Shown one piece after another: positions 7,487 to 13,726 of a stretch of DNA of 13,780 nt; positions within the stretch are counted from its first letter, which is position 1; each line of letters starts with the position of its first letter. Position numbers and translations under genes: made by a program. The notes beneath the pieces are model-generated. The model saw only the letters and a program-made list of their open reading frames with translations, was not told the DNA's origin and ran no database searches. The DNA is from Anaerolineae bacterium. GTDB taxonomy: Bacteria; Chloroflexota; Anaerolineae; JACIWP01. Location of the stretch: contig JACIWP010000052.1 in NCBI GenBank assembly GCA_014360855.1, positions 1 through 13,780 of the forward strand, given 5' to 3'.

Positions 7487-8791
7487 TTACATGATGGAAC
7501 GATAGATCAGCGGCGGCGGCGTGACCGGCTTGTCCGACCATGCATAAGCCGCCAGCATGCGCTCTCGCGCCATGGCGATATGTTCTGGGTGGGAGGCGTG
7601 GATGGTGAATAGGGGAGCGCCGGCTGTCACCCGGTCGCCGATTTTGGCGTGCAGGATGATGCCCACGGCATGGTCCACCGGGTCGCCCTTTTTGGCGCGG
7701 CCGGCGCCCAGCAGGGCAGAGGTCAGCCCCACTTCCATGGCATTCAGCTCCGCGATATAGCCATCGCGCGGCGCAGGGACGGTCTCGATATACCGCGCTT
7801 TGGGCAGGCGGTCTGGCTCGTCTACATAGGCCGGATCTCCGCCCTGGGCCATGATGAATTGGCGGAACTTCCGCAGGGCCGCGCCGTTGGCCAACACTTG
7901 TGCGGCCCTCTCCTGGCCTTCTTCGACGGCGGAGGTGATGCCGGCCAGCGTCAGCATGTGGCCGGCCAGGGTGATGACCAGGGTGCGGAAATCCTCCGGG
8001 CCGGCGCCGTGGAGGGTCTCCAGCGCCTCGCGCAGTTCGAGCGCATTTCCCACCGCCCTGCCCAGCGGCTGGTGCATATCCGTCAGCACTGCGGCCATGC
8101 GCCGGCCCTGGCTCCTGCCGATGTCCACCATCAGCTCGGCCAGGGTGACCGCTTCCGCGAGGGTTTTCATGAAGGAGCCGTGGCCGACCTTGACGTCCAG
8201 CAGGATGGCGTCGGCGCCGCCGGCGAGCTTCTTGCTCATGATGGAACTGGCAATGAGCGGGAGACTGCCGACCGTTGCGGTAGCATCGCGCAGGGCATAG
8301 AGCTTTCCGTCGGCCGGCGCGAGCTGCGCGGTCTGGCTGGCGACGACGAGGCCAATCTCGCGCGCCTGCCGGCGGAACTCCTCCGGCGTCAGGTCGGAGC
8401 GGAAGCCGGGGATGGATTCCAGTTTATCCAGGGTACCGCCGGTATGGCCGAGGGCGCGGCCGGACATTTTGGCGACCGGCAGGCCGAGGGCGGAGATGGC
8501 CGGCGCCAGCGCCAGCGTCGTCTTGTCGCCGACGCCGCCGGTGGAATGCTTGTCCACGGTGAAGGGGAGGATATCTTTGAAGGAGAGCATCTCGCCCGAG
8601 CGTGCCATGGCCATGGTCAGGGCGATGGTCTCCTGGGTGTTCATGCCGCGCAGATAGATGGCCATCAGGAGCGCGGCGGTCTGATAGTCGGGGATCTCTT
8701 CTTTGACATAACTCTGGATAAACCAGTGGATTTCCTCTGAGGAGAGTTCCAGCCCATCTCGTTTCTTGGCGATGATATCTACCGCGCGCAT
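7487..8791 (-). CDS. pdp: Pyrimidine-nucleoside phosphorylase / thymidine phosphorylase
   Basis: This enzyme phosphorolyses thymidine (and in the Pdp subgroup uridine and deoxyuridine) to base plus (deoxy)ribose-1-phosphate in nucleoside salvage or catabolism. The 434 residues match the length of Bacillus Pdp and E. coli DeoA. Visible motifs are the phosphate-site KHSTGGVGD (residues 81-89), the family signature SGRALGHTGGTLDKLE (110-125), and R168, S183 and K187 in RDATATV and SSIMSKK, which line the pyrimidine site. DVKVGHGSFMKT (199-210) follows. The start is fixed by AAAGGAGG at 8800-8807 with an 8-nt spacer. It has its own promoter and stands apart from the upstream operon behind a terminator. 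The sequence alone does not separate Pdp from DeoA specificity, so the symbol is a family-level choice. Confidence 0.93.
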   Translation of the reverse strand: MRAVDIIAKKRDGLELSSEEIHWFIQSYVKEEIPDYQTAALLMAIYLRGMNTQETIALTMAMARSGEMLSFKDILPFTVDKHSTGGVGDKTTLALAPAISALGLPVAKMSGRALGHTGGTLDKLESIPGFRSDLTPEEFRRQAREIGLVVASQTAQLAPADGKLYALRDATATVGSLPLIASSIMSKKLAGGADAILLDVKVGHGSFMKTLAEAVTLAELMVDIGRSQGRRMAAVLTDMHQPLGRAVGNALELREALETLHGAGPEDFRTLVITLAGHMLTLAGITSAVEEGQERAAQVLANGAALRKFRQFIMAQGGDPAYVDEPDRLPKARYIETVPAPRDGYIAELNAMEVGLTSALLGAGRAKKGDPVDHAVGIILHAKIGDRVTAGAPLFTIHASHPEHIAMARERMLAAYAWSDKPVTPPPLIYRSIM

Positions 8792-8871
8792 GGAAGTTGC
8801 CTCCTTTGGCAGGATATGCGGTTCAGGCAGTCAATAATGACGAAATATGCGCCGGCCAGGCGATATCATCC

Positions 8872-8899
8872 ATTATACCCGTTCCGCCTTGGGTGGCAA
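8872..8899 (-). promoter_or_regulatory. Sigma-70-type promoter for the nucleoside phosphorylase gene
   Basis: On the minus strand TTGCCA (8899-8894, five of six consensus bases) is followed after 16 nt by a perfect TATAAT (8877-8872). Transcription would start near 8865, giving a leader of about 74 nt before the ATG at 8791. The element lies just downstream of the panB terminator, as expected for an independently transcribed gene. I see no clear operator or riboswitch in the leader. Confidence 0.75.
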
Positions 8900-8911
8900 T
8901 TCGATGGGCCG

Positions 8912-8943
8912 AAATAAAAAGGGGCGGCAGTGATACCGCCCCT
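8912..8943 (-). terminator. Rho-independent terminator after panB
   Basis: Read on the minus strand, AGGGGCGG (8943-8936), an 8-nt loop TATCACTG and CCGCCCCT (8927-8920) form a perfect 8-bp stem, followed directly by TTTTATTT. It lies 22 nt after the panB stop and marks the end of the aminotransferase-PrpD-PanB unit. Confidence 0.92.
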
Positions 8944-8965
8944 CTATGGTTATGCTGGTGGGGTA

Positions 8966-9805
8966 TTACAGCTCGCTGAGCTTTTCCGCCTCGCCGGGGA
9001 GCATGGGGTAGACGTGCTCCGGGCCGGGGAAGGTGCCGTTGCGCACCTCTTCGGCGTACTGGGCAAAGGCCTTTTTCATCTCCTCGGCCAGGTTGGCGTA
9101 CTTCTTGACGAACTTGGGAGTGAAGGCCTCAAAGATGCCCAGCAGGTCGGAGACGATCAGAAGCTGGCCGTCGCAGTGGGGGCCGGCGCCGATGCCGTAC
9201 ACTGGGATACGGAGGCGCTCATGGATGAGCTTGGTCACCTCAGGGGCTACGGCCTCGACCAGCAGGGCATGCGCGCCGGCTTCCTGGACGGCCAAGGCGT
9301 CCTGCAGCATGAGCTTGGCGGTCTCCAGGGTGCGCCCCTGGGCCTTGAACCCGCCGAGCTGGCCGGAGGACTGCGGCGTCAGGCCGATGTGGCCGAAGAC
9401 AACGATGCCGGCCTCGACGATGGCCTTGATCTTATCCGCCACGCGCACGCCGCCCTCGAGCTTGATGGCGTCTGCACCGGCTTCCTTGAGGAAGCGGCCG
9501 GCGTTATAGACCGCGTCCGCCGTGGTGGTCTGATAGGACATGAACGGCATGTCCCCGATGACAAAGGTGTTGGGCGCCGCACGGCGCACCGCCTCGGTAT
9601 GGCGGATGCACATTTCCATGGTCACCGGGATGGTGCTCGGGTAGCCGTAGACGCACATACCGAGCGAGTCGCCGACCAACAGCATGTCCACGCCGGCGGC
9701 CTCGGCGCAGGCGGCGGTGGGCGCGTCATAGGCGGTGATCCAGACCACTTTCTCGCCGCGCTTCTTCATTTCGTAGAAGTCGAGGATCGATTTTTTCTTG
9801 GGCAT
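8966..9805 (-). CDS. panB: 3-methyl-2-oxobutanoate hydroxymethyltransferase (ketopantoate hydroxymethyltransferase) or close paralogue
   Basis: PanB adds a hydroxymethyl group from 5,10-methylene-tetrahydrofolate to 2-oxoisovalerate, the first committed step of pantothenate synthesis. The 279-residue TIM-barrel protein keeps the whole active site: TAYD (24-27), VGDSLGM with metal ligand D46, GDMPFM with D85, KLEGG with K115 and E117, GHIGLTPQS (138-146) and E184 in LLVEAVAP. FPGPEH near the C-terminus is also typical. The start at 9805 is set by AAGGAGG at 9813-9819; a GTG at 9823 would precede that site. It is the last gene of a unit with a PrpD-family protein and an aminotransferase. No panC or panD is in the window, so a role outside pantothenate synthesis is possible. 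Family assignment is firm; exact substrate less so. Confidence 0.9.
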   Translation of the reverse strand: MPKKKSILDFYEMKKRGEKVVWITAYDAPTAACAEAAGVDMLLVGDSLGMCVYGYPSTIPVTMEMCIRHTEAVRRAAPNTFVIGDMPFMSYQTTTADAVYNAGRFLKEAGADAIKLEGGVRVADKIKAIVEAGIVVFGHIGLTPQSSGQLGGFKAQGRTLETAKLMLQDALAVQEAGAHALLVEAVAPEVTKLIHERLRIPVYGIGAGPHCDGQLLIVSDLLGIFEAFTPKFVKKYANLAEEMKKAFAQYAEEVRNGTFPGPEHVYPMLPGEAEKLSEL

Positions 9806-9812
9806 GGGAATT

Positions 9813-9819
9813 CCTCCTT
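9813..9819 (-). promoter_or_regulatory. Shine-Dalgarno deciding the panB start
   Basis: AAGGAGG on the minus strand, 7 nt before the ATG at 9805. It excludes the GTG at 9823, which lies upstream of this site and would add six residues. Confidence 0.85.
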
Positions 9820-9834
9820 GCACGATTAGGTGAG

Positions 9835-11217
9835 TTACGCATGCATCCAGGCCGGCACCTGATGTATCGTGGCCAGGCGGACCAGCTCGTGAACATCGGG
9901 TGCCGACTCGAAGTGCCAGACGAGGTCGACCAGGCGGTCAATGCGCTCGGGTTCGACGATATCCTTAAGGAGCCAGCGGAATTTGCGTTCGACCTCTTCC
10001 TCGGTCCAGCCGGCGTACTTGACGCCGGCGTCTGCCGGCGCGGAGCGCAGGACGCGGCCGTCTTTGAGGGTGATTTCGGCGATGGCGAAGAAGCCGCCCT
10101 TGGGGTCGCCGGCCATGCCAAGGTTGTGCAGTTCGCTGAGTTCGGGCGATTCCTCCAGCTCAATGCGCGAGGCCAATTCGCGCACCTTCGGGTCCTGGAG
10201 ACGGTATTCCAGGATCTGGCGCGGCCCCAGCTCGCCGTCCAGGAGATAGACGGCCAGCGGCCAGGCGGTGTTGAACTGCGCCTCTTCCGTAGTGGTAGGA
10301 AGCTTGTTGCCCAGGCGAACGGTCTCATGTGGGCCGACGATCTTGATGCGGGCGATGTCGTCCACGGTGATGTGATGTTCTTCCATGAGGCGCTTGGTGA
10401 CGTTGATGGGCGGATGGCTCCAGGCACAGGAGGCGTAGATTTTGAAGCCGATGCCCTCTGTCATGATGTAATTCTCGCCCAGGTCGGCCACCCAATCGTA
10501 GTATTCCTCGAAGCCGAAGAGGCTTGGGATGCCGGTAAAGCCTCGGCGGGCCAGCAGGGCGGCGGTGATGCCGGTCATGGTGCCCCAGCCGATGCCGTGC
10601 TTCACCATGGTGGGATGGTCAATGTCGCGCATCATGGGCAGGTTGGGGGCATGGTATTCAGCGATGCCCAGGGCATGGTGGACCTGGGCGGGGGTCAGGC
10701 GAAGCAGGTGGCCGGCGATGGCGGCACAGGCCACCGAACCCCAGGAACCGCAGGCCTGGTATATTTCGTGGGTGGCGTGCCAGATGCGGGCGGCGCGATG
10801 CGCGATCTCGTAGCCAATGACCATGCCAGTGAGCAGGTCCGCGCCGCTGAGGTTGCGCGCCTCGCACAGGGCCAGGGAGGTGGGAAAGACCTGCACCCCG
10901 GGGTGCCCCTTGGTGTACCAGCCGCAGTCATCGATGTCGATCGCGTTGGCGGCGTAGCCGTTGGCGAAGGCGGCGCCGATGGCGGAGGCGCGCCGGCCGC
11001 GCCACAGGATGGTCGCTTCGGTACCCGGCCACACATCTGCCGCAAAGCCGGCGGTAATGTCGGCGACGGCGGTCAGGGTGCCGGCCATGGTGGCGCCCAA
11101 CACATCCAGCAGTGCCATGCGGGCCTTGCGCTGGGCGGCTTCGGGAATCTGGTCCCATGAAAGGGACGTGATGAATCGAACGGCCAGCTCATTACCATTC
11201 AACTTTTGCGCGCACAT
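9835..11217 (-). CDS. MmgE/PrpD-family protein (2-methylcitrate dehydratase-like fold, substrate unknown)
   Basis: The family includes 2-methylcitrate dehydratase (PrpD), cis-aconitate decarboxylase and iminodisuccinate epimerase, enzymes that act on di- and tricarboxylates. The 460-residue product is of normal length. Seen in order: an N-terminal helical domain with KARMALLDVLGATMAG (31-46), the substrate-region motif AIDIDDCGWYTKGHPG (92-107, H105 at the position of a known active-site His), GSWGSVACAAIAGH (157-170), MVKHGIGWGTMTGITAALLA with K206, and YASCAWSHPPIN with H268. A C-terminal lid domain follows. DIDD replaces the usual DFDD, and the usual His before the GxxG of the helix turn is displaced or replaced by Glu (HE at 150-151). 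The start at 11217 is preferred over TTG at 11235 because AAAGGGGG lies between them. Gaps are 39 nt to the aminotransferase and 29 nt to panB. Confidence 0.88.
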   Translation of the reverse strand: MCAQKLNGNELAVRFITSLSWDQIPEAAQRKARMALLDVLGATMAGTLTAVADITAGFAADVWPGTEATILWRGRRASAIGAAFANGYAANAIDIDDCGWYTKGHPGVQVFPTSLALCEARNLSGADLLTGMVIGYEIAHRAARIWHATHEIYQACGSWGSVACAAIAGHLLRLTPAQVHHALGIAEYHAPNLPMMRDIDHPTMVKHGIGWGTMTGITAALLARRGFTGIPSLFGFEEYYDWVADLGENYIMTEGIGFKIYASCAWSHPPINVTKRLMEEHHITVDDIARIKIVGPHETVRLGNKLPTTTEEAQFNTAWPLAVYLLDGELGPRQILEYRLQDPKVRELASRIELEESPELSELHNLGMAGDPKGGFFAIAEITLKDGRVLRSAPADAGVKYAGWTEEEVERKFRWLLKDIVEPERIDRLVDLVWHFESAPDVHELVRLATIHQVPAWMHA

Positions 11218-11222
11218 TTTTG

Positions 11223-11230
11223 CCCCCTTT
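11223..11230 (-). promoter_or_regulatory. Shine-Dalgarno deciding the start of the PrpD-family gene
   Basis: AAAGGGGG on the minus strand, 5 nt before the ATG at 11217. It would lie inside the coding sequence if the upstream TTG at 11235 were used, so the ATG is the better start. Confidence 0.65.
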
Positions 11231-11256
11231 CCCAATTACCTGATTCAACGCTGTAC

Positions 11257-12429
11257 TTACAATCGGGCCAATGCCTGACGCATGCGTTCGATGCCCTCGC
11301 GGATCTGCTCCCAGGCGGTGGCGTACGAGATACGCAGGAAACCCTCGCCGCCGGGGCCGAAATCGGAGCCGGCCAGCAGGGCGACGCCGGCTTCCTCGAG
11401 CAGATAATCGGCAAGCTCGCGCGACGAGCGGCCGTAACTCCGCACATCGGGGAAGACATAAAACGCGCCTTTGGGCATGGCACAGCGCACGCCCGGCAGG
11501 GTATTGAGCGCCGCCACAGTGAGGTCACGCCGCTGGCGGAAGGACTCGCGCATCACCTCGACGGTGGAGAAATCCCCTCGCAGGGCGGCCACGCCGGCGG
11601 CCTGGGTGAAATCGGCGGTGCACCCGATGGTGTGCGTGGCCAGCAGTCCGACGCGCTCGGCCAGGGCCGGCGGCATAATGCCAAAGCCCAGGCGCCACCC
11701 GGTCATGGAGTAGGTCTTGGAGAAACCGTCCACGATGATGGTGCGCTCCCGCATGCCCGGTAGGGCGGCGATGGACGGCGCATCCCCTTCATACACGAGC
11801 TGGCAGTAAATCTCATCGGAGATGACCCAGGCGCCCACCCGCTGTACCTCCGCGGCGATCTGCTCCAGCACATGCAGGGGCGTGACGCCGCCGGTCGGGT
11901 TAGAGGGGGAGTTCATGATGACCAGTTTGGTGCGGTGGCTGATCTTTTGGCGGAAGTCCTGCATGTCGAAGTTGTACAGCTCATCGGGGTCGAGGCGGAC
12001 GGGCACTGGCACGCCGCCGGCCAGGCGCACGATGGCGGAGTAGGAGGGGAAGCCGGGGTCAGGGATGATGACCTCCTCGCCGGGTTCGACCAGGGCGAGG
12101 GCGGCGAAGTAGATCGCCGGCTTGGCGCCTGGTCCCACAATGACCTCCTCCGGGGAGAAGGTCATGCCGCGCCATTTGCCGGCGACCTCGGCGATGGTGG
12201 CGCGCAGGTCTGCAGTGCCGGCCGGCGGGGTGTAGCGGGTCCTGCCGGCCCGAATGGCCTGGATGCCGGCTTCGGCGATGTGCTCCGGGGTAGGGAAGTC
12301 CGGCTGGCCGATTTCGAGATGAATGATACTGCGTCCCTGTGCTTCCAGCGCTTTGGCGCGGGCCAGCACCGCATAGGCTCCTTCGGCTTTGAGAGGGCGG
12401 ACACGTTCGGCGAAGTCCTCGAGGTTCAT
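11257..12429 (-). CDS. Class I/II PLP-dependent aminotransferase (aspartate aminotransferase-like)
   Basis: A cytoplasmic fold-type I aminotransferase exchanging an amino group between an amino acid and a 2-oxo acid. The 390 residues include IHLEIGQPDFPTPEHI (36-51), YTPPAGTADLR (66-76), NSPSNPTGG with N177, VISDEIYCQL with D205 and Y208 contacting PLP, and SKTYSMTGWRLGF with the Schiff-base K238 and R246. Near the C-terminus EGFLRISYAT carries the Arg that binds the substrate alpha-carboxylate. The pattern is that of the I-gamma aspartate/alanine/aromatic group; specificity is not readable. The start is supported by AGGAGA 7 nt upstream. It is the first gene of the unit with the PrpD-family gene and panB, so it may feed or drain a 2-oxo acid used by them. 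Confidence 0.93.
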   Translation of the reverse strand: MNLEDFAERVRPLKAEGAYAVLARAKALEAQGRSIIHLEIGQPDFPTPEHIAEAGIQAIRAGRTRYTPPAGTADLRATIAEVAGKWRGMTFSPEEVIVGPGAKPAIYFAALALVEPGEEVIIPDPGFPSYSAIVRLAGGVPVPVRLDPDELYNFDMQDFRQKISHRTKLVIMNSPSNPTGGVTPLHVLEQIAAEVQRVGAWVISDEIYCQLVYEGDAPSIAALPGMRERTIIVDGFSKTYSMTGWRLGFGIMPPALAERVGLLATHTIGCTADFTQAAGVAALRGDFSTVEVMRESFRQRRDLTVAALNTLPGVRCAMPKGAFYVFPDVRSYGRSSRELADYLLEEAGVALLAGSDFGPGGEGFLRISYATAWEQIREGIERMRQALARL

Positions 12430-12559
12430 CGCGCTGTCTCCTGTGGTGGCGTCATGCTTCTCTCGACCGGTACAGTATACAGGAACATTGAAAAAGGTGC
12501 CAGGACAGGTTGGTATACTGCCCTGTACGTTTGATGTATCAGATTGTCTAAATCATATA
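12430..12559. other. 130-bp intergenic region with candidate promoter for the aminotransferase unit
   Basis: Noticeably richer in A+T than the surroundings. On the minus strand TATACT (12479-12474) is a plausible -10 giving a leader of about 40 nt, but no good -35 precedes it at 16-18 nt. A second TATACC lies at 12517-12512. A TTTTT run at 12495-12491 has only a weak hairpin before it, so a terminator for the carbamoyltransferase is doubtful. No small gene is convincing. Confidence 0.4.
12473..12520. repeat. Inverted repeat CAGTATAC / GTATACTG upstream of the aminotransferase
   Basis: CAGTATAC (12473-12480) and its exact reverse complement GTATACTG (12513-12520) are 32 nt apart. The promoter-proximal arm contains the candidate -10 TATACT, so the pair could be an operator with looping or adjacent repressor sites. 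Arms are only 8 bp and each contains the self-palindrome GTATAC, so chance is possible. Confidence 0.4.
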
Positions 12560-12564
12560 TCAAA
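12530..12564. repeat. AT-rich inverted repeat at the 3' end of the carbamoyltransferase gene
   Basis: TTTGATGTAT (12530-12539) and ATATATCAAA (12555-12564) are reverse complements at nine of ten positions with a 15-nt spacer. The right arm covers the TGA stop at 12560-12562. There is no T-run after it on the minus strand, so it is more like an operator or mRNA-end structure than an intrinsic terminator. Confidence 0.45.
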
Positions 12565-13645
12565 ACGGACGGCTTGGCAAATTGCCCAGCGCACGTTGTC
12601 TGGATGATGGGTATGCGCGGGCCGGCAGTTCCGCCATGGTGAGCGCCATAACGGCTTTCTGGACATGGAGGCGGTTTTCCGCGATATCATAGATGATAGC
12701 GCGCGGTCCGCTGGCGACCTCATCCGTGACCTCATGGCCGCGGTCCACCGGCATGGGATGGATGAACAGGGCGTTGTCGGTGCGGGCCATGCGAGGGGCA
12801 TCGCAAATCCATTCTGAGAGGGCCAGTGAACGCTCTATCTCCCGTTGTTTCTGGAACTGGCCGGCCTCGTATGCCTGCGGGCTCATCCAGTTGCGGGAAT
12901 AGACGATGTGCGCCCCGGTATAGCCGGCATAGGGGTCGTGGATGATGTCGAGGGAGCCGGCGGAAGCGAGACAGTTGTCCTCCGCCCAGGCGATGACCTC
13001 CGGGTCCAGGTCGTAGCCCTCGGGGTAGGCCAGGGTGATGTGCATCCCCATGCGGGAGGCCAGCAGGAGCGTTTCCTGCACCGAGCACCAGGAGCGCGCC
13101 AGCGCCCCGCTGGCCCAGGTGATGAGCAGTTTCCGGCCGCGCAGATCGCCGAGATGCTCGCGCAAGCCCATGATATCGGCCAGCCCCTGGCAGGGGTGGA
13201 ACCGGTCGTCCGCCATAGAGATCACGGGTACGCTTGCCCAGCGGGCGTACTCGCGGATGAGAGCGGCTCCCTCGCCGTATGTGCTGATCTGGTCCTCCAG
13301 GATGCGGATGCCCAACCCGCAGGCATAGCGGCTCATGACCTGGGCGGCATCCTCGATGGTTTCGCCGGCGCTTCCGCCCGATTTGAGCCGCATCATGCGC
13401 GGCTCCAGGTACTGGGCATGGCCGCCCAGCTCGGTGGCGGCACATTCGAAGCTCTGGCGGGTGCGCAGGGATGGGCTGTAGAACAGCATGAAAAAGGTGC
13501 GGTGTTTGAGCAGGGAGGTGAACGCCGGCGCGAAGCGGTCCCGCTTCATGCGGCCGGCCAGCGCCAGCACCGTTTCGATTTCCTCCATGCTCCAATCCTG
13601 TGTGCAGAGCAAATCCCTGCCGCGCAGTTGTTCCACGATGCCCAT
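12560..13645 (-). CDS. Aspartate/ornithine carbamoyltransferase-family protein, N-acetylornithine carbamoyltransferase-like, substrate unknown
   Basis: Family members move a carbamoyl group from carbamoyl phosphate to an amine. The 361-residue product begins TQDWSMEEIETVL (15-27), close to the N-terminus of Xanthomonas N-acetylornithine carbamoyltransferase as I recall it. The carbamoyl-phosphate sites are intact: SLRTR (59-63) and HPCQGLAD (150-157). ENRLHVQKA (323-331) also fits that group. The substrate side differs. The usual HCLP is HPMP (296-299), a Lys expected shortly after it is Glu (HEVTD), and the proline-rich loop after ITW that forms the knot in that enzyme reads ASGALARSW, without prolines. 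The start at 13645 is supported by AAGGAG with an 8-nt spacer. No other arginine gene is nearby. Carbamoyltransferase chemistry is likely; ordinary OTC or ATCase is unlikely. Confidence 0.82.
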   Translation of the reverse strand: MGIVEQLRGRDLLCTQDWSMEEIETVLALAGRMKRDRFAPAFTSLLKHRTFFMLFYSPSLRTRQSFECAATELGGHAQYLEPRMMRLKSGGSAGETIEDAAQVMSRYACGLGIRILEDQISTYGEGAALIREYARWASVPVISMADDRFHPCQGLADIMGLREHLGDLRGRKLLITWASGALARSWCSVQETLLLASRMGMHITLAYPEGYDLDPEVIAWAEDNCLASAGSLDIIHDPYAGYTGAHIVYSRNWMSPQAYEAGQFQKQREIERSLALSEWICDAPRMARTDNALFIHPMPVDRGHEVTDEVASGPRAIIYDIAENRLHVQKAVMALTMAELPARAYPSSRQRALGNLPSRPF

Positions 13646-13726
13646 ATTGGGGTCTCCTTCTATGCTATGTCGTTGTATAATGTAACCATAGAGGACCGCA
13701 TAGTGATGGATGGGAGGGATAGGGAT
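13646..13726. promoter_or_regulatory. Divergent promoter region with flanking CTATG/CATAG half-sites
   Basis: The 81-bp gap separates the carbamoyltransferase from a divergent gene. TATAAT (13676-13681, plus strand) would start transcription near 13688, 39 nt before the ATG at 13727; no strong -35 is visible. Around it are two tandem CTATG (13660-13669) and two CATAG (13687-13691, 13699-13703). The inner pair is symmetric about the -10. GGGAGG at 13712-13717 serves as ribosome site for the rightward gene. No clear minus-strand promoter was found. Confidence 0.5.

Noticed and set aside
7649..8740. Plus-strand open frame (363 codons) opposite the nucleoside phosphorylase gene
   Set aside because: Low-complexity Gly/Gln/His-rich translation, shadow of a clear coding gene.
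9841..11160. Plus-strand open frame (439 codons) opposite the PrpD-family gene
   Set aside because: Gly/Asp/Val-rich antisense translation with no family pattern; the minus-strand product is convincing.
12486..12504. Sigma-54-like element (TGGCAC then T-run on the minus strand) before the aminotransferase gene
   Set aside because: The required GC at the -12 element with correct spacing is missing (TTTTTCAA), and no sigma-54 activator gene is in view.
12560..13645. Annotation as ornithine carbamoyltransferase argF or aspartate carbamoyltransferase pyrB
   Set aside because: Neither the OTC HCLP motif nor the ATCase HPxPR motif is present in standard form, and no arginine or pyrimidine synthesis genes are adjacent.
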